A stretch of 64,000 nucleotides of DNA from assembly GCA_902614655.1 (NCBI GenBank), contig CACMLX010000002.1, positions 94,723-158,722 on the forward strand, read 5' to 3'. The translations under genes were made by a program, and so were the position numbers. Each line of letters opens with the position of its first letter. Within the stretch, counting starts at the first letter, position 1. This stretch comes from an uncultured Pelagibacteraceae bacterium (lineage in GTDB: Bacteria > Pseudomonadota > Alphaproteobacteria > Pelagibacterales > AG-422-B15). Of the stretch, positions 41,311 through 49,798 are shown one piece after another. Below the pieces are notes generated by a model. The model was not told the DNA's origin. It saw only the letters and a list, made by a program, of their open reading frames with translations, and made no database searches.

Positions 41311-41350
41311 ACGTACAGTCTTGTACAGGCTCGTATAGGACAGTACGCAA
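41311..41350. repeat. Four degenerate 10-bp direct repeats (core GTAYAG)
   Basis: acGTACAGtc ttGTACAGgc tcGTATAGga caGTACGcaa, core starts at 41313/41323/41333/41343. Confidence 0.6.
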
Positions 41351-41415
41351 GCGAATTAGAAACAACCAATACTCTCTTTCGCAACTCAAAATAATTTAAT
41401 TAATCTCACAAAGTA

Positions 41416-42678
41416 TTAATCATGTGAAAAAGTGCCATCAGGATAAATTTTCTGAGCTTTGTAAAGTATTCTATGATCTTGGCTTAAAGACTCTTTTGCA
41501 CCAATATCTAAAACAACTTCTCCATTTGAGTTTATTTCAAGTAAATGACTTCCAGTAACAACCATAAAATTACCATTTTTCAATTTATCAACGTCCCTTA
41601 TTGTTCCGTATGCCTTACTCTTAGGGGCTCGCCATTGCCAAACGATTTTATCTGTCTCAGGATTAAACTCAATAGCTCTATCAGGATTCCTTAAACCAAC
41701 TACTATATTGCCATTTTGAAGTTGTTGAGGCTCGTGAGGATTGCATCCTCTTATCTCTCCAGAGGTCAAAAGAGCTCTTTTTTTCTTGTTACAATTAAAA
41801 ATATATTTTTTTATTATCTCAGCCTCTCTATTAATCCAAATAATTTCTTGAAAATCACGCATGGAGATTAAAAAAGTATCATCTGCAAGCGCAGTCACAC
41901 CATTATTGTGTATCCAAGTTTTACCTGAACCAGTAGTTTTTGAATCCGACGCATATGCATCTGCAAATGGAGCAATGTTATGAGTCTTCATGCCATCCCA
42001 ACTCCACACAACGTTTTTATTGTTATCAACTTCGATGATTTTTTTACTTCCTTTAGGACCCCATGCGTAATTTATAAGGACATTTTCGTTCGATAACTTA
42101 TCAACATCATGACTTACTTTAGTTTTGTAAGACCAAATTACTTTGCCTTCTCTATCTATCTCATAAACCCCTTTTTCAGCGGCGATTAAAATTGTGTTTT
42201 TATTTGTGAATTTAGCATCATCTAATCTTCCAAATGAGCTATCCCCATTGTATTGCCAAACGATTTCAGCATTATTAGTAATTTCCACTACTCGACCGTG
42301 TGAATTTTTTTGAGGGACAACTAGTAAAAATGTTCCTTCCTGAATTTTATTAGCTTCATATACTAATAATTGCAGATCTTTACCAAAAGGGGAGGTTTTA
42401 AAAATCTGAGGATCTTGTTCACTGCTAGCAACATTATTTCCATTTTTCTTCCATATTTTTTTACATGATTGAATAACCTCTTTTGCTTTTTTTCTTAATG
42501 GTTTTTCGTCTGGTCGACCGTTTTCTAAGAATTTGATTTCACTTTCTTCTAAACCATTACTTTTAAAGCATTTCAGAACTTCTTCATTTGGATTAGAAAA
42601 AATATCCCATTTGCTAGCCTGACTAGGACCAGAATAGAGAATAAAAATAATTGTGATTATTAATTTACAAAATTTCAT
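41416..42678 (-). CDS. Arylsulfotransferase (ASST)-like beta-propeller protein, secreted
   Basis: Signal peptide; repeated blades GRVVEITNNAEIVWQYNGD, KIIEVDNNKNVVWSWDG, HNIAPFADAY, RAIEFNPETDKIVWQWRAP. Confidence 0.75.
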   Translation of the reverse strand: MKFCKLIITIIFILYSGPSQASKWDIFSNPNEEVLKCFKSNGLEESEIKFLENGRPDEKPLRKKAKEVIQSCKKIWKKNGNNVASSEQDPQIFKTSPFGKDLQLLVYEANKIQEGTFLLVVPQKNSHGRVVEITNNAEIVWQYNGDSSFGRLDDAKFTNKNTILIAAEKGVYEIDREGKVIWSYKTKVSHDVDKLSNENVLINYAWGPKGSKKIIEVDNNKNVVWSWDGMKTHNIAPFADAYASDSKTTGSGKTWIHNNGVTALADDTFLISMRDFQEIIWINREAEIIKKYIFNCNKKKRALLTSGEIRGCNPHEPQQLQNGNIVVGLRNPDRAIEFNPETDKIVWQWRAPKSKAYGTIRDVDKLKNGNFMVVTGSHLLEINSNGEVVLDIGAKESLSQDHRILYKAQKIYPDGTFSHD

Positions 42679-42802
42679 ATAAATAACTTTATTTATAAAT
42701 TGTTAAGAATTTATTACATTTTTGTTTCATAAAACTATTTGTAAAAAAAAATTTAACAAAGTGGGAGTTAAAAGTTGCAGCTAATTCGTTGAATAGAAGA
42801 AT

Positions 42803-43561
42803 TTACTCCCCCATATAAGCTTGCTTAACATCAGCGTTATTTTTAATTTCCTCAGGTAGACCTGATGCGAGTATTTTGCCGTAATTAAGTGCAAGAATAC
42901 GATCTGACACTTTATTTACAAAACTCATGTCGTGTTCAATCATAATTATGGTAATTCCTAATAAAGATTGAATATCTTTTATCCAAAAGCCAAGATCAAT
43001 TGTTTCCTCATTTGTTAATCCTGATGACGGTTCATCTAATAGAAGTAATTTTGGATCAGTGCAAAGAGCTCTTGCAAGTTCAACATTTTTACGAACACCG
43101 TAGGGAAGGCCGTTTATAAGAGTATCTCGGTAATGTTGAAGGTCTAGGAAGTCAATTACTTCTTCAACTTTAAGTCTGTATTCATGTTCTTGTTTACGGG
43201 CACTGGGTGTAAAAAATACCTCAGACAAAATATTTGTTTTTTTATAAATGTGTCGTCCAAGAAGTAAATTCTGTAGAACAGTTGCATTTTCAAATAATTC
43301 TAAATTTTGAAATGTTCTTGCTATTCCAAGCTTTGATATATTGTGAGGTTTAGTTTTTGAGATGTTTTGATTTTCAAAATATATCTCACCTTTGCTTGGC
43401 TCATAGATTCTGCTTATTACATTGAAGAGCGTTGATTTACCTGCTCCGTTAGGACCAATTATTGTAAATATTTCACCTTTATCGACACCGAATGATACAT
43501 CATTAAGTGCTTTTACTCCTCCAAATGCTACAGTGATATTTTTTACTTCAAATAAACTCAT
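42803..43561 (-). CDS. livG: Liv-type ABC transporter ATP-binding protein (LivG)
   Basis: GPNGAGKSTLFNVISR, GIARTFQNLELFENATVLQNLLLG, LLLLDEPSSGLTNEE. Confidence 0.94.
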   Translation of the reverse strand: MSLFEVKNITVAFGGVKALNDVSFGVDKGEIFTIIGPNGAGKSTLFNVISRIYEPSKGEIYFENQNISKTKPHNISKLGIARTFQNLELFENATVLQNLLLGRHIYKKTNILSEVFFTPSARKQEHEYRLKVEEVIDFLDLQHYRDTLINGLPYGVRKNVELARALCTDPKLLLLDEPSSGLTNEETIDLGFWIKDIQSLLGITIIMIEHDMSFVNKVSDRILALNYGKILASGLPEEIKNNADVKQAYMGE

Positions 43562-44634
43562 TATACTCGGTCCGATTTAGTAAATACTTTTTGTTTCTTA
43601 AATGTTTGTCTTTTGTAAGTAGGAAACAGTTCAAAGAATAATTTTATTTTCATCCATCTTCCATAAATACCAAGTGGTTCATATAAAATGAAGAATACAA
43701 GTATTAATCCAAACAACATTGGCTCAAGACCTGGTTGTGAGCCAATAGAGCTTGGTAAATAGTCACGACAGATGGCAATTAATTGCGGTAAGAAGCCAAC
43801 GAATATTGCTCCAAACACTGTTCCATGTAAACTTCCCATTCCACCAACAACAATAAGCAAAAGTAATGTTAAAGATAAAAAGATATTAAATATATCTGGA
43901 GCTAAGTAGCCAATATAATGAGCAAGTAATGCGCCAGCTAAGCCAGTAAAGGCTCCAGAAATAGCGAATGATAAAGCTTTATAGAGACCTAAGTTAACGC
44001 CTAAACTTTGTGCTGCAATTTCACTGTCTCTAATAGCAACAAATGCTCTTCCAGTTGGAGATCTGAGTATATTGATTGCTGCAAACATCGCGGCAATAAG
44101 AAAGACAAGGCAGACATAATAAAAGAAAACACTGTCATAGAAGCTCATGCCCAAGAATTCTGGTTGAGGCACAGGCAAGCCTCTGTTACCGCCAGTAAAG
44201 TGTTCCCATTTTATAAAAACATGTTCCGCAATAAAACCTAAGGCTAATGTTGCGATAGCTAAATACATCCCTGTTAAGCGTAGGATTGGTATTCCAATTG
44301 CAGCTCCCACTAGAAATGAAACAATTATTACGACAGGAATTGATGCGTAAAAAGGTATTCCATTAGTTAACAAAAAGGCATGAGTATAAGCACCAACTCC
44401 TAAGAATGCCGCATGGCCCAAAGATGCAAGACCAGTATATCCAGACAAAATCATAAGACCAATGCCAGCAATGGATAAAATACAAATATATGAGATTTCT
44501 CCTAAGTAAAAATCATCCAATACAAGTGGTAATACAACCATGATTAAAATAAGTAATGAATACCAAAAACGATCGCCATTATGTTTTGCAATATTTATAT
44601 CTTGTGAATATTTAGTTTTAAAAATAAATCTCAT
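43561..44634 (-). CDS. livM: Liv-type ABC transporter permease (LivM)
   Basis: GYTGLASLGHAAFLGVGAYTHAFLL, LRLTGMYLAIATLALGFI, GVNLGLYKALSFAISGAFTGLAGAL. Confidence 0.94.
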   Translation of the reverse strand: MRFIFKTKYSQDINIAKHNGDRFWYSLLILIMVVLPLVLDDFYLGEISYICILSIAGIGLMILSGYTGLASLGHAAFLGVGAYTHAFLLTNGIPFYASIPVVIIVSFLVGAAIGIPILRLTGMYLAIATLALGFIAEHVFIKWEHFTGGNRGLPVPQPEFLGMSFYDSVFFYYVCLVFLIAAMFAAINILRSPTGRAFVAIRDSEIAAQSLGVNLGLYKALSFAISGAFTGLAGALLAHYIGYLAPDIFNIFLSLTLLLLIVVGGMGSLHGTVFGAIFVGFLPQLIAICRDYLPSSIGSQPGLEPMLFGLILVFFILYEPLGIYGRWMKIKLFFELFPTYKRQTFKKQKVFTKSDRV

Positions 44635-45515
44635 TATACTTTTTTGACCTCAGCTTTGTCTGAGAACAAACCTCTTGGATAAATAATTAATGTTAAGATA
44701 AGAACGAGGTAAGCAGATATTTCTCTAACCCCCTCAAATAAATAATTTTCATAAGTTCCACATAATTGTTCGACAATACCTATAATAATTCCACCAACAA
44801 TCGCCCCAGGTATTGATCCGAAGCCACCCAATACTGCTGCAGCAAAAGCTTTTAAACCAATTAATGAGATTGATGTGTCTACTAATGTAATTGGTGCGAG
44901 AAGTACACCCGCGACAGCAGCTACTCCTGCAGATATTGACCATATTAATGAAAAAATAAATTTAACTGGTATTCCCATATAGTACGCCGCTAATTGGTTT
45001 TCTGAAGATGCCCTCATAGCCACACCAATTTTTGAAAATGTAAAAAAGAAATATAGTGCAAACATTAAAACTGCAGTTCCAACAATTATAGAGAGGTTCA
45101 CGTATGAAATTATAAGACCATTAAACTCAGTTATTTTTCCAGAAAACGGTGTACTGAATGAAAATATATCAGTTCCCCAATAAATTGATGCAAAGCCTCT
45201 GAAAATAAAACCTAAGCCGATAGTTAGCATCACAGTAGCGAACGCAGGCTGTCCAATAATCTGCCTTACTACAACGGCATCAAGGAAAAATCCAAAAACA
45301 GCAATTATTAAAACAGTAAGAGCAAATCCTGTAAGGTAATCCATGCCTAAAATGCCAATAAGTGAGTATGCAACAAAGGCACCAAGCATAAGAATATCGC
45401 CTTGAGCAAAATTAATGGTTTCTGTTGCTTTGTAAATTAAAACAAATCCTAAAGCTACTAAGCCATAGATGCAGCCGGACGCGATTCCATCAATTAATAA
45501 TTGAATCAATTGCAT
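44634..45515 (-). CDS. livH: Liv-type ABC transporter permease (LivH)
   Basis: IDGIASGCIYGLVALGFVLIYKATETINFAQGDILMLGAFVAYSL, AFAAAVLGGFGSIPGAIVGGIIIGIVEQL. Confidence 0.94.
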   Translation of the reverse strand: MQLIQLLIDGIASGCIYGLVALGFVLIYKATETINFAQGDILMLGAFVAYSLIGILGMDYLTGFALTVLIIAVFGFFLDAVVVRQIIGQPAFATVMLTIGLGFIFRGFASIYWGTDIFSFSTPFSGKITEFNGLIISYVNLSIIVGTAVLMFALYFFFTFSKIGVAMRASSENQLAAYYMGIPVKFIFSLIWSISAGVAAVAGVLLAPITLVDTSISLIGLKAFAAAVLGGFGSIPGAIVGGIIIGIVEQLCGTYENYLFEGVREISAYLVLILTLIIYPRGLFSDKAEVKKV

Positions 45516-45685
45516 ATATTATTTTCCTCAACCACTACTTTAATTATAAAGTTTGCGATTATGAAATATACATTAAATTAGAAGAAGAAGTTATAAAAAT
45601 TATCCTGTTTTTTCTTAAAATTTAACTTTCTTTTCATGCATCACGTTTTAGAGTTTCAGAAGTTTAAAATTTAAAGGGGATTTTT

Positions 45686-46501
45686 ATGTTTAAAACTGAT
45701 GACAGATTAGTCCAAATTTGTCTTGGGATTTGTTATTTTATTGCGGCCATGTATGCCATGATAAATTTCTTTAATCCTGATTACTTAATAGACAGATATG
45801 GAACTCTTGATGCCACTGATACTAATAGGTTTTTCTTAGGTTGGTATGGCATGATGAACTTCGGATTTGTGGCCGGATTAATTTATATGGGTTATAAAGG
45901 ATTGGATCGAGCATTCTTCACTTACGCAGTACCTTTAGCAATACTTTTCCTTATTTGGGGTGTCAGTGGCCAAATGGCTGCCGATGAAAGTGATCAAAAT
46001 TACACTGCAGTAGGATTTTTTGTAATTCAATTGATCGCAATTATTGTTGCGAGAGCTAGAGCATTTGGAATGAATTTTGATTTCACCAAAGCTGATAACA
46101 TGTGGGGAACTAGCGATAAATTGTGTCAAACGATCTTATGGCTTGGTCTGGCAACACAAGCATTTTTTGTAGTAGGATATTTTATAAATCCATCACAATT
46201 AATTACTGATACACCAGGATTAGAACTAAATGAAGTTTCTCAGAGGTTTGCTACTGGTGTTATGTATTTCTCTATAGCATGGACAATTGCCTTATTGTAC
46301 CAGTTAAGGACGGGTTACAGCATGAGTTTAATTGTAACTGGATTAATTACTTCAATAATGTTCTTTGCCGTCTTTTTAAATTTTGCTGCTGCTGGATTAA
46401 CATCAGCGGGTGGAGAAATGAACACACTACTTGTGTCAGCAATAATCGGTAACTTTGTCGGATCGTTAATTTTATTTTTCCGACTACAAGGAAATCATTA
46501 G
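45686..46501 (+). CDS. Membrane protein with internally duplicated 4-TM module
   Basis: First half DRLVQICLGICYFIAAMYAMINFFNPDYLID repeated as DKLCQTILWLGLATQAFFVVGYFINPSQLITD; strong SD. Confidence 0.7.
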   Translation: MFKTDDRLVQICLGICYFIAAMYAMINFFNPDYLIDRYGTLDATDTNRFFLGWYGMMNFGFVAGLIYMGYKGLDRAFFTYAVPLAILFLIWGVSGQMAADESDQNYTAVGFFVIQLIAIIVARARAFGMNFDFTKADNMWGTSDKLCQTILWLGLATQAFFVVGYFINPSQLITDTPGLELNEVSQRFATGVMYFSIAWTIALLYQLRTGYSMSLIVTGLITSIMFFAVFLNFAAAGLTSAGGEMNTLLVSAIIGNFVGSLILFFRLQGNH

Positions 46502-46509
46502 GAGGTTTT

Positions 46510-46932
46510 ATGATAAAATTAGAAGATAGACCATCAGTCATTATACTTAGCATAATAACGTTTATAGCTCTCTTTTATGCATTTATGTTTTTAGGTGATA
46601 ACACCGCAAGTGCATTTATGGAAAGAACAGGTGGATCAACGCCTAACGAGGGAACCATGTTCTTTATGGGAACTGTTGGCTTTATTTATATTGGTATTGC
46701 TATTGGCAATGTAATGGCCATGATGGCTCCCGCTAGTCAATCGATGGTATTTTTCAGAGCAATGGCTCTTGTTTCATTTATTGCTGCACTTAGAGCAATA
46801 GGAAATACAATTATTGCCGACGAGATACTTACCTATGCCCCGCTAATTGCAACAATACTTGTCTATGTTGGATATGCAGTTGTAATGTCGAGGTGTAAAG
46901 CCCGCATTGGAACTCATTTTGGTTGGCTATAA
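46510..46932 (+). CDS. Membrane protein, single-module relative of preceding gene
   Basis: 140 aa, four TM helices; SD aggagg; linker NEGTMFFMGTVGFIYIG resembles TNRFFLGWYGMMNFGFV. Confidence 0.65.
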   Translation: MIKLEDRPSVIILSIITFIALFYAFMFLGDNTASAFMERTGGSTPNEGTMFFMGTVGFIYIGIAIGNVMAMMAPASQSMVFFRAMALVSFIAALRAIGNTIIADEILTYAPLIATILVYVGYAVVMSRCKARIGTHFGWL

Positions 46933-46940
46933 TTCTCTTT

Positions 46941-46968
46941 GAAGAGAGGGCTTCTTAACGGAAGCTCT
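46941..46968 (+). terminator. Possible terminator hairpin
   Basis: GAGAGGGCTTC-ttaacg-GAAGCTCTCTC (one G-U), weak following T tract. Confidence 0.4.
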
Positions 46969-47298
46969 CTCCGAAAAACATCTTTATTTTCCATAAGCTT
47001 CTTAGTTTAAACAATTCATATCTATGAATTTTTTTTATTTCATTTAACTTAACATACAAATTACCATAATTGAAATAAGAGAAGAACTTCCCCATTTATA
47101 TTTGGAAGGGTGGAGGATTAAATGAGGAAGTTCAGTCTTCTGTCTAGTTACTCAATGATTAAATTATAATTTTTAATTTTGTCACAAAAATTACAAGAAT
47201 ATTAAAATTTTATGACAGATTTCTAGAAAGTATGGCTTAACAAATCTTTCATAAACTATTGGTAATATAATAAAAATTGATTCTTTTTTACCAATTTT

Positions 47299-48117
47299 AT
47301 GGTCAACGAAAAAAATAATGTTATTCCTCTCTTAAAATATCGTTCCATATTTATTTCAGATATTCATTTAGGGTCAAAAGGCTGTCAAGCTGAACAGTTG
47401 CTTGATTTTTTAAAAAATACCAGATCAGATTACCTATACTTAGTTGGAGATATTATAGATGGGTGGCGACTTAAAAATAGATGGTACTGGCCACAAAGTC
47501 ACAGTGATGTAATACAAAAAATTCTAAGAAAAGCACGACATGGAACTAAAGTGTTTTATGTATCAGGAAATCATGATGAGCTTGTTAGAAAATTTGTGCC
47601 AATAACACTAGGCGAAATTAGAGTAGTTAATGAAATCAAACATAAGACAGTAGATGGATCTGAATATCTTATACTGCATGGAGACAAATTTGACTCAATT
47701 ATCAATATCGCACCCTTGTTAGCCCATCTTGGCGCTAGCGCATACGATTTAGCTTTATGGCTAAATAGAAGATTTAATCAATTAAGATTATTATTGGGTT
47801 TGAAATATTGGTCGCTTTCAAAGTATCTAAAATTAAAAGTAAAAAATGCTGTTTCTTACATTAATAAGTACGAAGAAATAGTTGCAGGTTATGCAAAAAA
47901 GAAAAATCTAAAAGGAGTTATTTGCGGACATATTCACCATGCTTCACATCGAATAATAAATGGAGTTCATTACTATAATGATGGGGACTGGGTAGAAAGT
48001 TGCTCCTTTATGATAGAAAATTTTGATGGATCAATGGAAATTCTTTTCTGGAAAGATATCGCTGAAAAGTATGAAATTATCAACAAACATAAGGACTCCG
48101 TAAAGGTATTAAGTTAA
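47299..48117 (+). CDS. plcP: Metallophosphoesterase, PlcP-type phospholipase C (UDP-2,3-diacylglucosamine hydrolase-like family)
   Basis: YRSIFISDIHLGSKGCQAEQLLDFLKNTRSDYLYLVGDIIDGWRLKNRWYWPQSHSDVIQKILRKARHGTKVFYVSGNHDE; GHIHHASH; adjacent GT4 and Pho genes. Confidence 0.85.
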   Translation: MVNEKNNVIPLLKYRSIFISDIHLGSKGCQAEQLLDFLKNTRSDYLYLVGDIIDGWRLKNRWYWPQSHSDVIQKILRKARHGTKVFYVSGNHDELVRKFVPITLGEIRVVNEIKHKTVDGSEYLILHGDKFDSIINIAPLLAHLGASAYDLALWLNRRFNQLRLLLGLKYWSLSKYLKLKVKNAVSYINKYEEIVAGYAKKKNLKGVICGHIHHASHRIINGVHYYNDGDWVESCSFMIENFDGSMEILFWKDIAEKYEIINKHKDSVKVLS

Positions 48118-49125
48118 TTGAAAATACTCATCGCATCAGACGCATGGCTCCCTCAAATAAATGGTGTTGTTAGAACTTATCAAACACTTGGTGATGAACT
48201 TACAAGTCAAGGACATGAGGTTAGGTACATAACTCCAGATAAATTTATTACAATTCCACTGATTATTTATCCTGAAATAAAACTTGCGATTAATCATTGG
48301 TTCAAAATTGGCGTGATCATTGAGAAGTTTAAGCCTGACTTTATACACGTTGCTACAGAGGGACCTATTGGCTTAGCGGTTAGGAATTATTGTTCAAAGA
48401 ATAATTATGCGTTTACAACCTCGTATTGTACAAAATTTCCTGAATATATAAACACGATGGCTAAGATACCTGTATCTTTTACATATAAAATTTTGAAATG
48501 GTTTCACAAAAATTCTAGCGCAGTAATGGTATCCTCTAATTCAATTATAGATGAACTTAATTCACATGGAATTAAAAGGACAGTTAAATGGTCCAGGGGC
48601 GTTGATATAAAAGCTTTTCATCCGAAGAACAAGATTGATCTCAATTTAGAAAAACCAATTTATTTATATGTAGGAAGAATATCTAAGGAAAAATCATTAG
48701 AAGATTTTCTTAAATTAAATTTAAAAGGCACAAAACTACTTGTAGGTGATGGACCCTCTAAGAAAAAATTAGAAAAAAAATATACTGATGCAGTTTTTGT
48801 AGGAGCGAAGAAAGGAAATGAACTGGCCCAGTGCTATGCATCTTCAGATATCTTTGTATTTCCAAGTAAAACAGATACGTTTGGAATGGTCATGATCGAG
48901 GCTCTCGCCAGTGGACTTCCTGTGGCCGCATATCCTGTTCCAGGTCCAATTGATGTTTTTGATAATTTTAAACATAATTGTCTTGATCATAATTTAATTA
49001 ATTCAATTGATAAGGCGAGAAAAGTGAGTCGTACAGATTGTATAAATTATAGTAAAAAGTTTGATTGGCAGGAGGTTTCTAAGCTGTTTTTGTCACATCA
49101 AACTGTATCACGCGTTGCAAAATAA
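48118..49125 (+). CDS. agt: GT4 glycosyltransferase (Agt-type diacylglycerol glycosyltransferase candidate); TTG start
   Basis: DAWLPQINGVVRTYQTLGDELTSQGHEV, HVATEGPIGLAVR, VFPSKTDTFGMVMIEALASGLPVAAYPVPGP. Confidence 0.85.
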   Translation: MKILIASDAWLPQINGVVRTYQTLGDELTSQGHEVRYITPDKFITIPLIIYPEIKLAINHWFKIGVIIEKFKPDFIHVATEGPIGLAVRNYCSKNNYAFTTSYCTKFPEYINTMAKIPVSFTYKILKWFHKNSSAVMVSSNSIIDELNSHGIKRTVKWSRGVDIKAFHPKNKIDLNLEKPIYLYVGRISKEKSLEDFLKLNLKGTKLLVGDGPSKKKLEKKYTDAVFVGAKKGNELAQCYASSDIFVFPSKTDTFGMVMIEALASGLPVAAYPVPGPIDVFDNFKHNCLDHNLINSIDKARKVSRTDCINYSKKFDWQEVSKLFLSHQTVSRVAK

Positions 49126-49272
49126 CAACACTTCGAAAAAAAATTTTTTTATACAGTATTCATCTTAATAAATTTTAAATAAAAAATAATAATTGGATAA
49201 AATCAACCTCCGATAACGATGTATTAATAAAAATTCAAAATAGCATAATTGATTACGCTGCATCAATATAAT

Positions 49273-49788
49273 CTATAAGAATCTAGGTCGAACAAAATCT
49301 GTAACTTTAAATGAATTATATTTTAATTCACTCCAATCTTTTAAATCAGATTTGAGTATTGCAAGACTTCCTGTAGGAAATTTATTTTTAATATTTAAAT
49401 ATTTCTCATCTTGAGAGGGCGCACTTAAATCAATTGTTAAATTTCGAATTGTTGGTTCATGATTAACAATTAAAAGATTTGAATAATTATTTTCAGTGTT
49501 TTTGATTAAGTCAAAAAGATAGATTTCGTCACATAAATATAATTTCTTGCTAAAAACAACCTTCGAGCTTGTCCTTAGTGTTTTACCAAGAACTAAATTA
49601 AATGTGTCGACAGTTCTTCTTGCAGATGAAACATAGGAAATATCAGGTATTATTTTTTTTTGTGAAAGAAATGTTTCAATTTTATTACAATTGTTTTTTC
49701 CTCTTTTTGAAAGAGGTCTCTCAAAATCAGTTAAACTAGGATCATCCCAACTTGATTTAGCGTGTCTCAATAGATATAAATGCTTCAT
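49273..49788 (-). CDS. sixA: Phosphohistidine phosphatase SixA-like histidine phosphatase
   Basis: MKHLYLLRHAKSSWDDPSLTDFERPLSKRG; NHEPTIRNL; start refined to 49788. Confidence 0.9.
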   Translation of the reverse strand: MKHLYLLRHAKSSWDDPSLTDFERPLSKRGKNNCNKIETFLSQKKIIPDISYVSSARRTVDTFNLVLGKTLRTSSKVVFSKKLYLCDEIYLFDLIKNTENNYSNLLIVNHEPTIRNLTIDLSAPSQDEKYLNIKNKFPTGSLAILKSDLKDWSELKYNSFKVTDFVRPRFL

Positions 49789-49798
49789 CACTTTGATA

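Noticed and set aside
42712-42811. Possible long hairpin (GGGAGTTAAA...TTTACTCCC) after livG
   Set aside because: Probably the liv operon terminator on the minus strand, but the loop is long; not enough support to list separately
44749-44943. Minus-strand 64-aa Cys/Trp-rich ORF in livH
   Set aside because: Alternative frame of livH on the same strand; the composition is an out-of-frame artefact
45425-45625. 66-aa plus-strand ORF starting opposite livH
   Set aside because: Mostly antisense to the livH N-terminus and then AT-rich; no SD or domain
49691-49798. Extended N-terminus of ppk and upstream extension of sixA in the ORF track
   Set aside because: Extensions run antisense into each other; family-conserved N-termini support starts at 49799 and 49788
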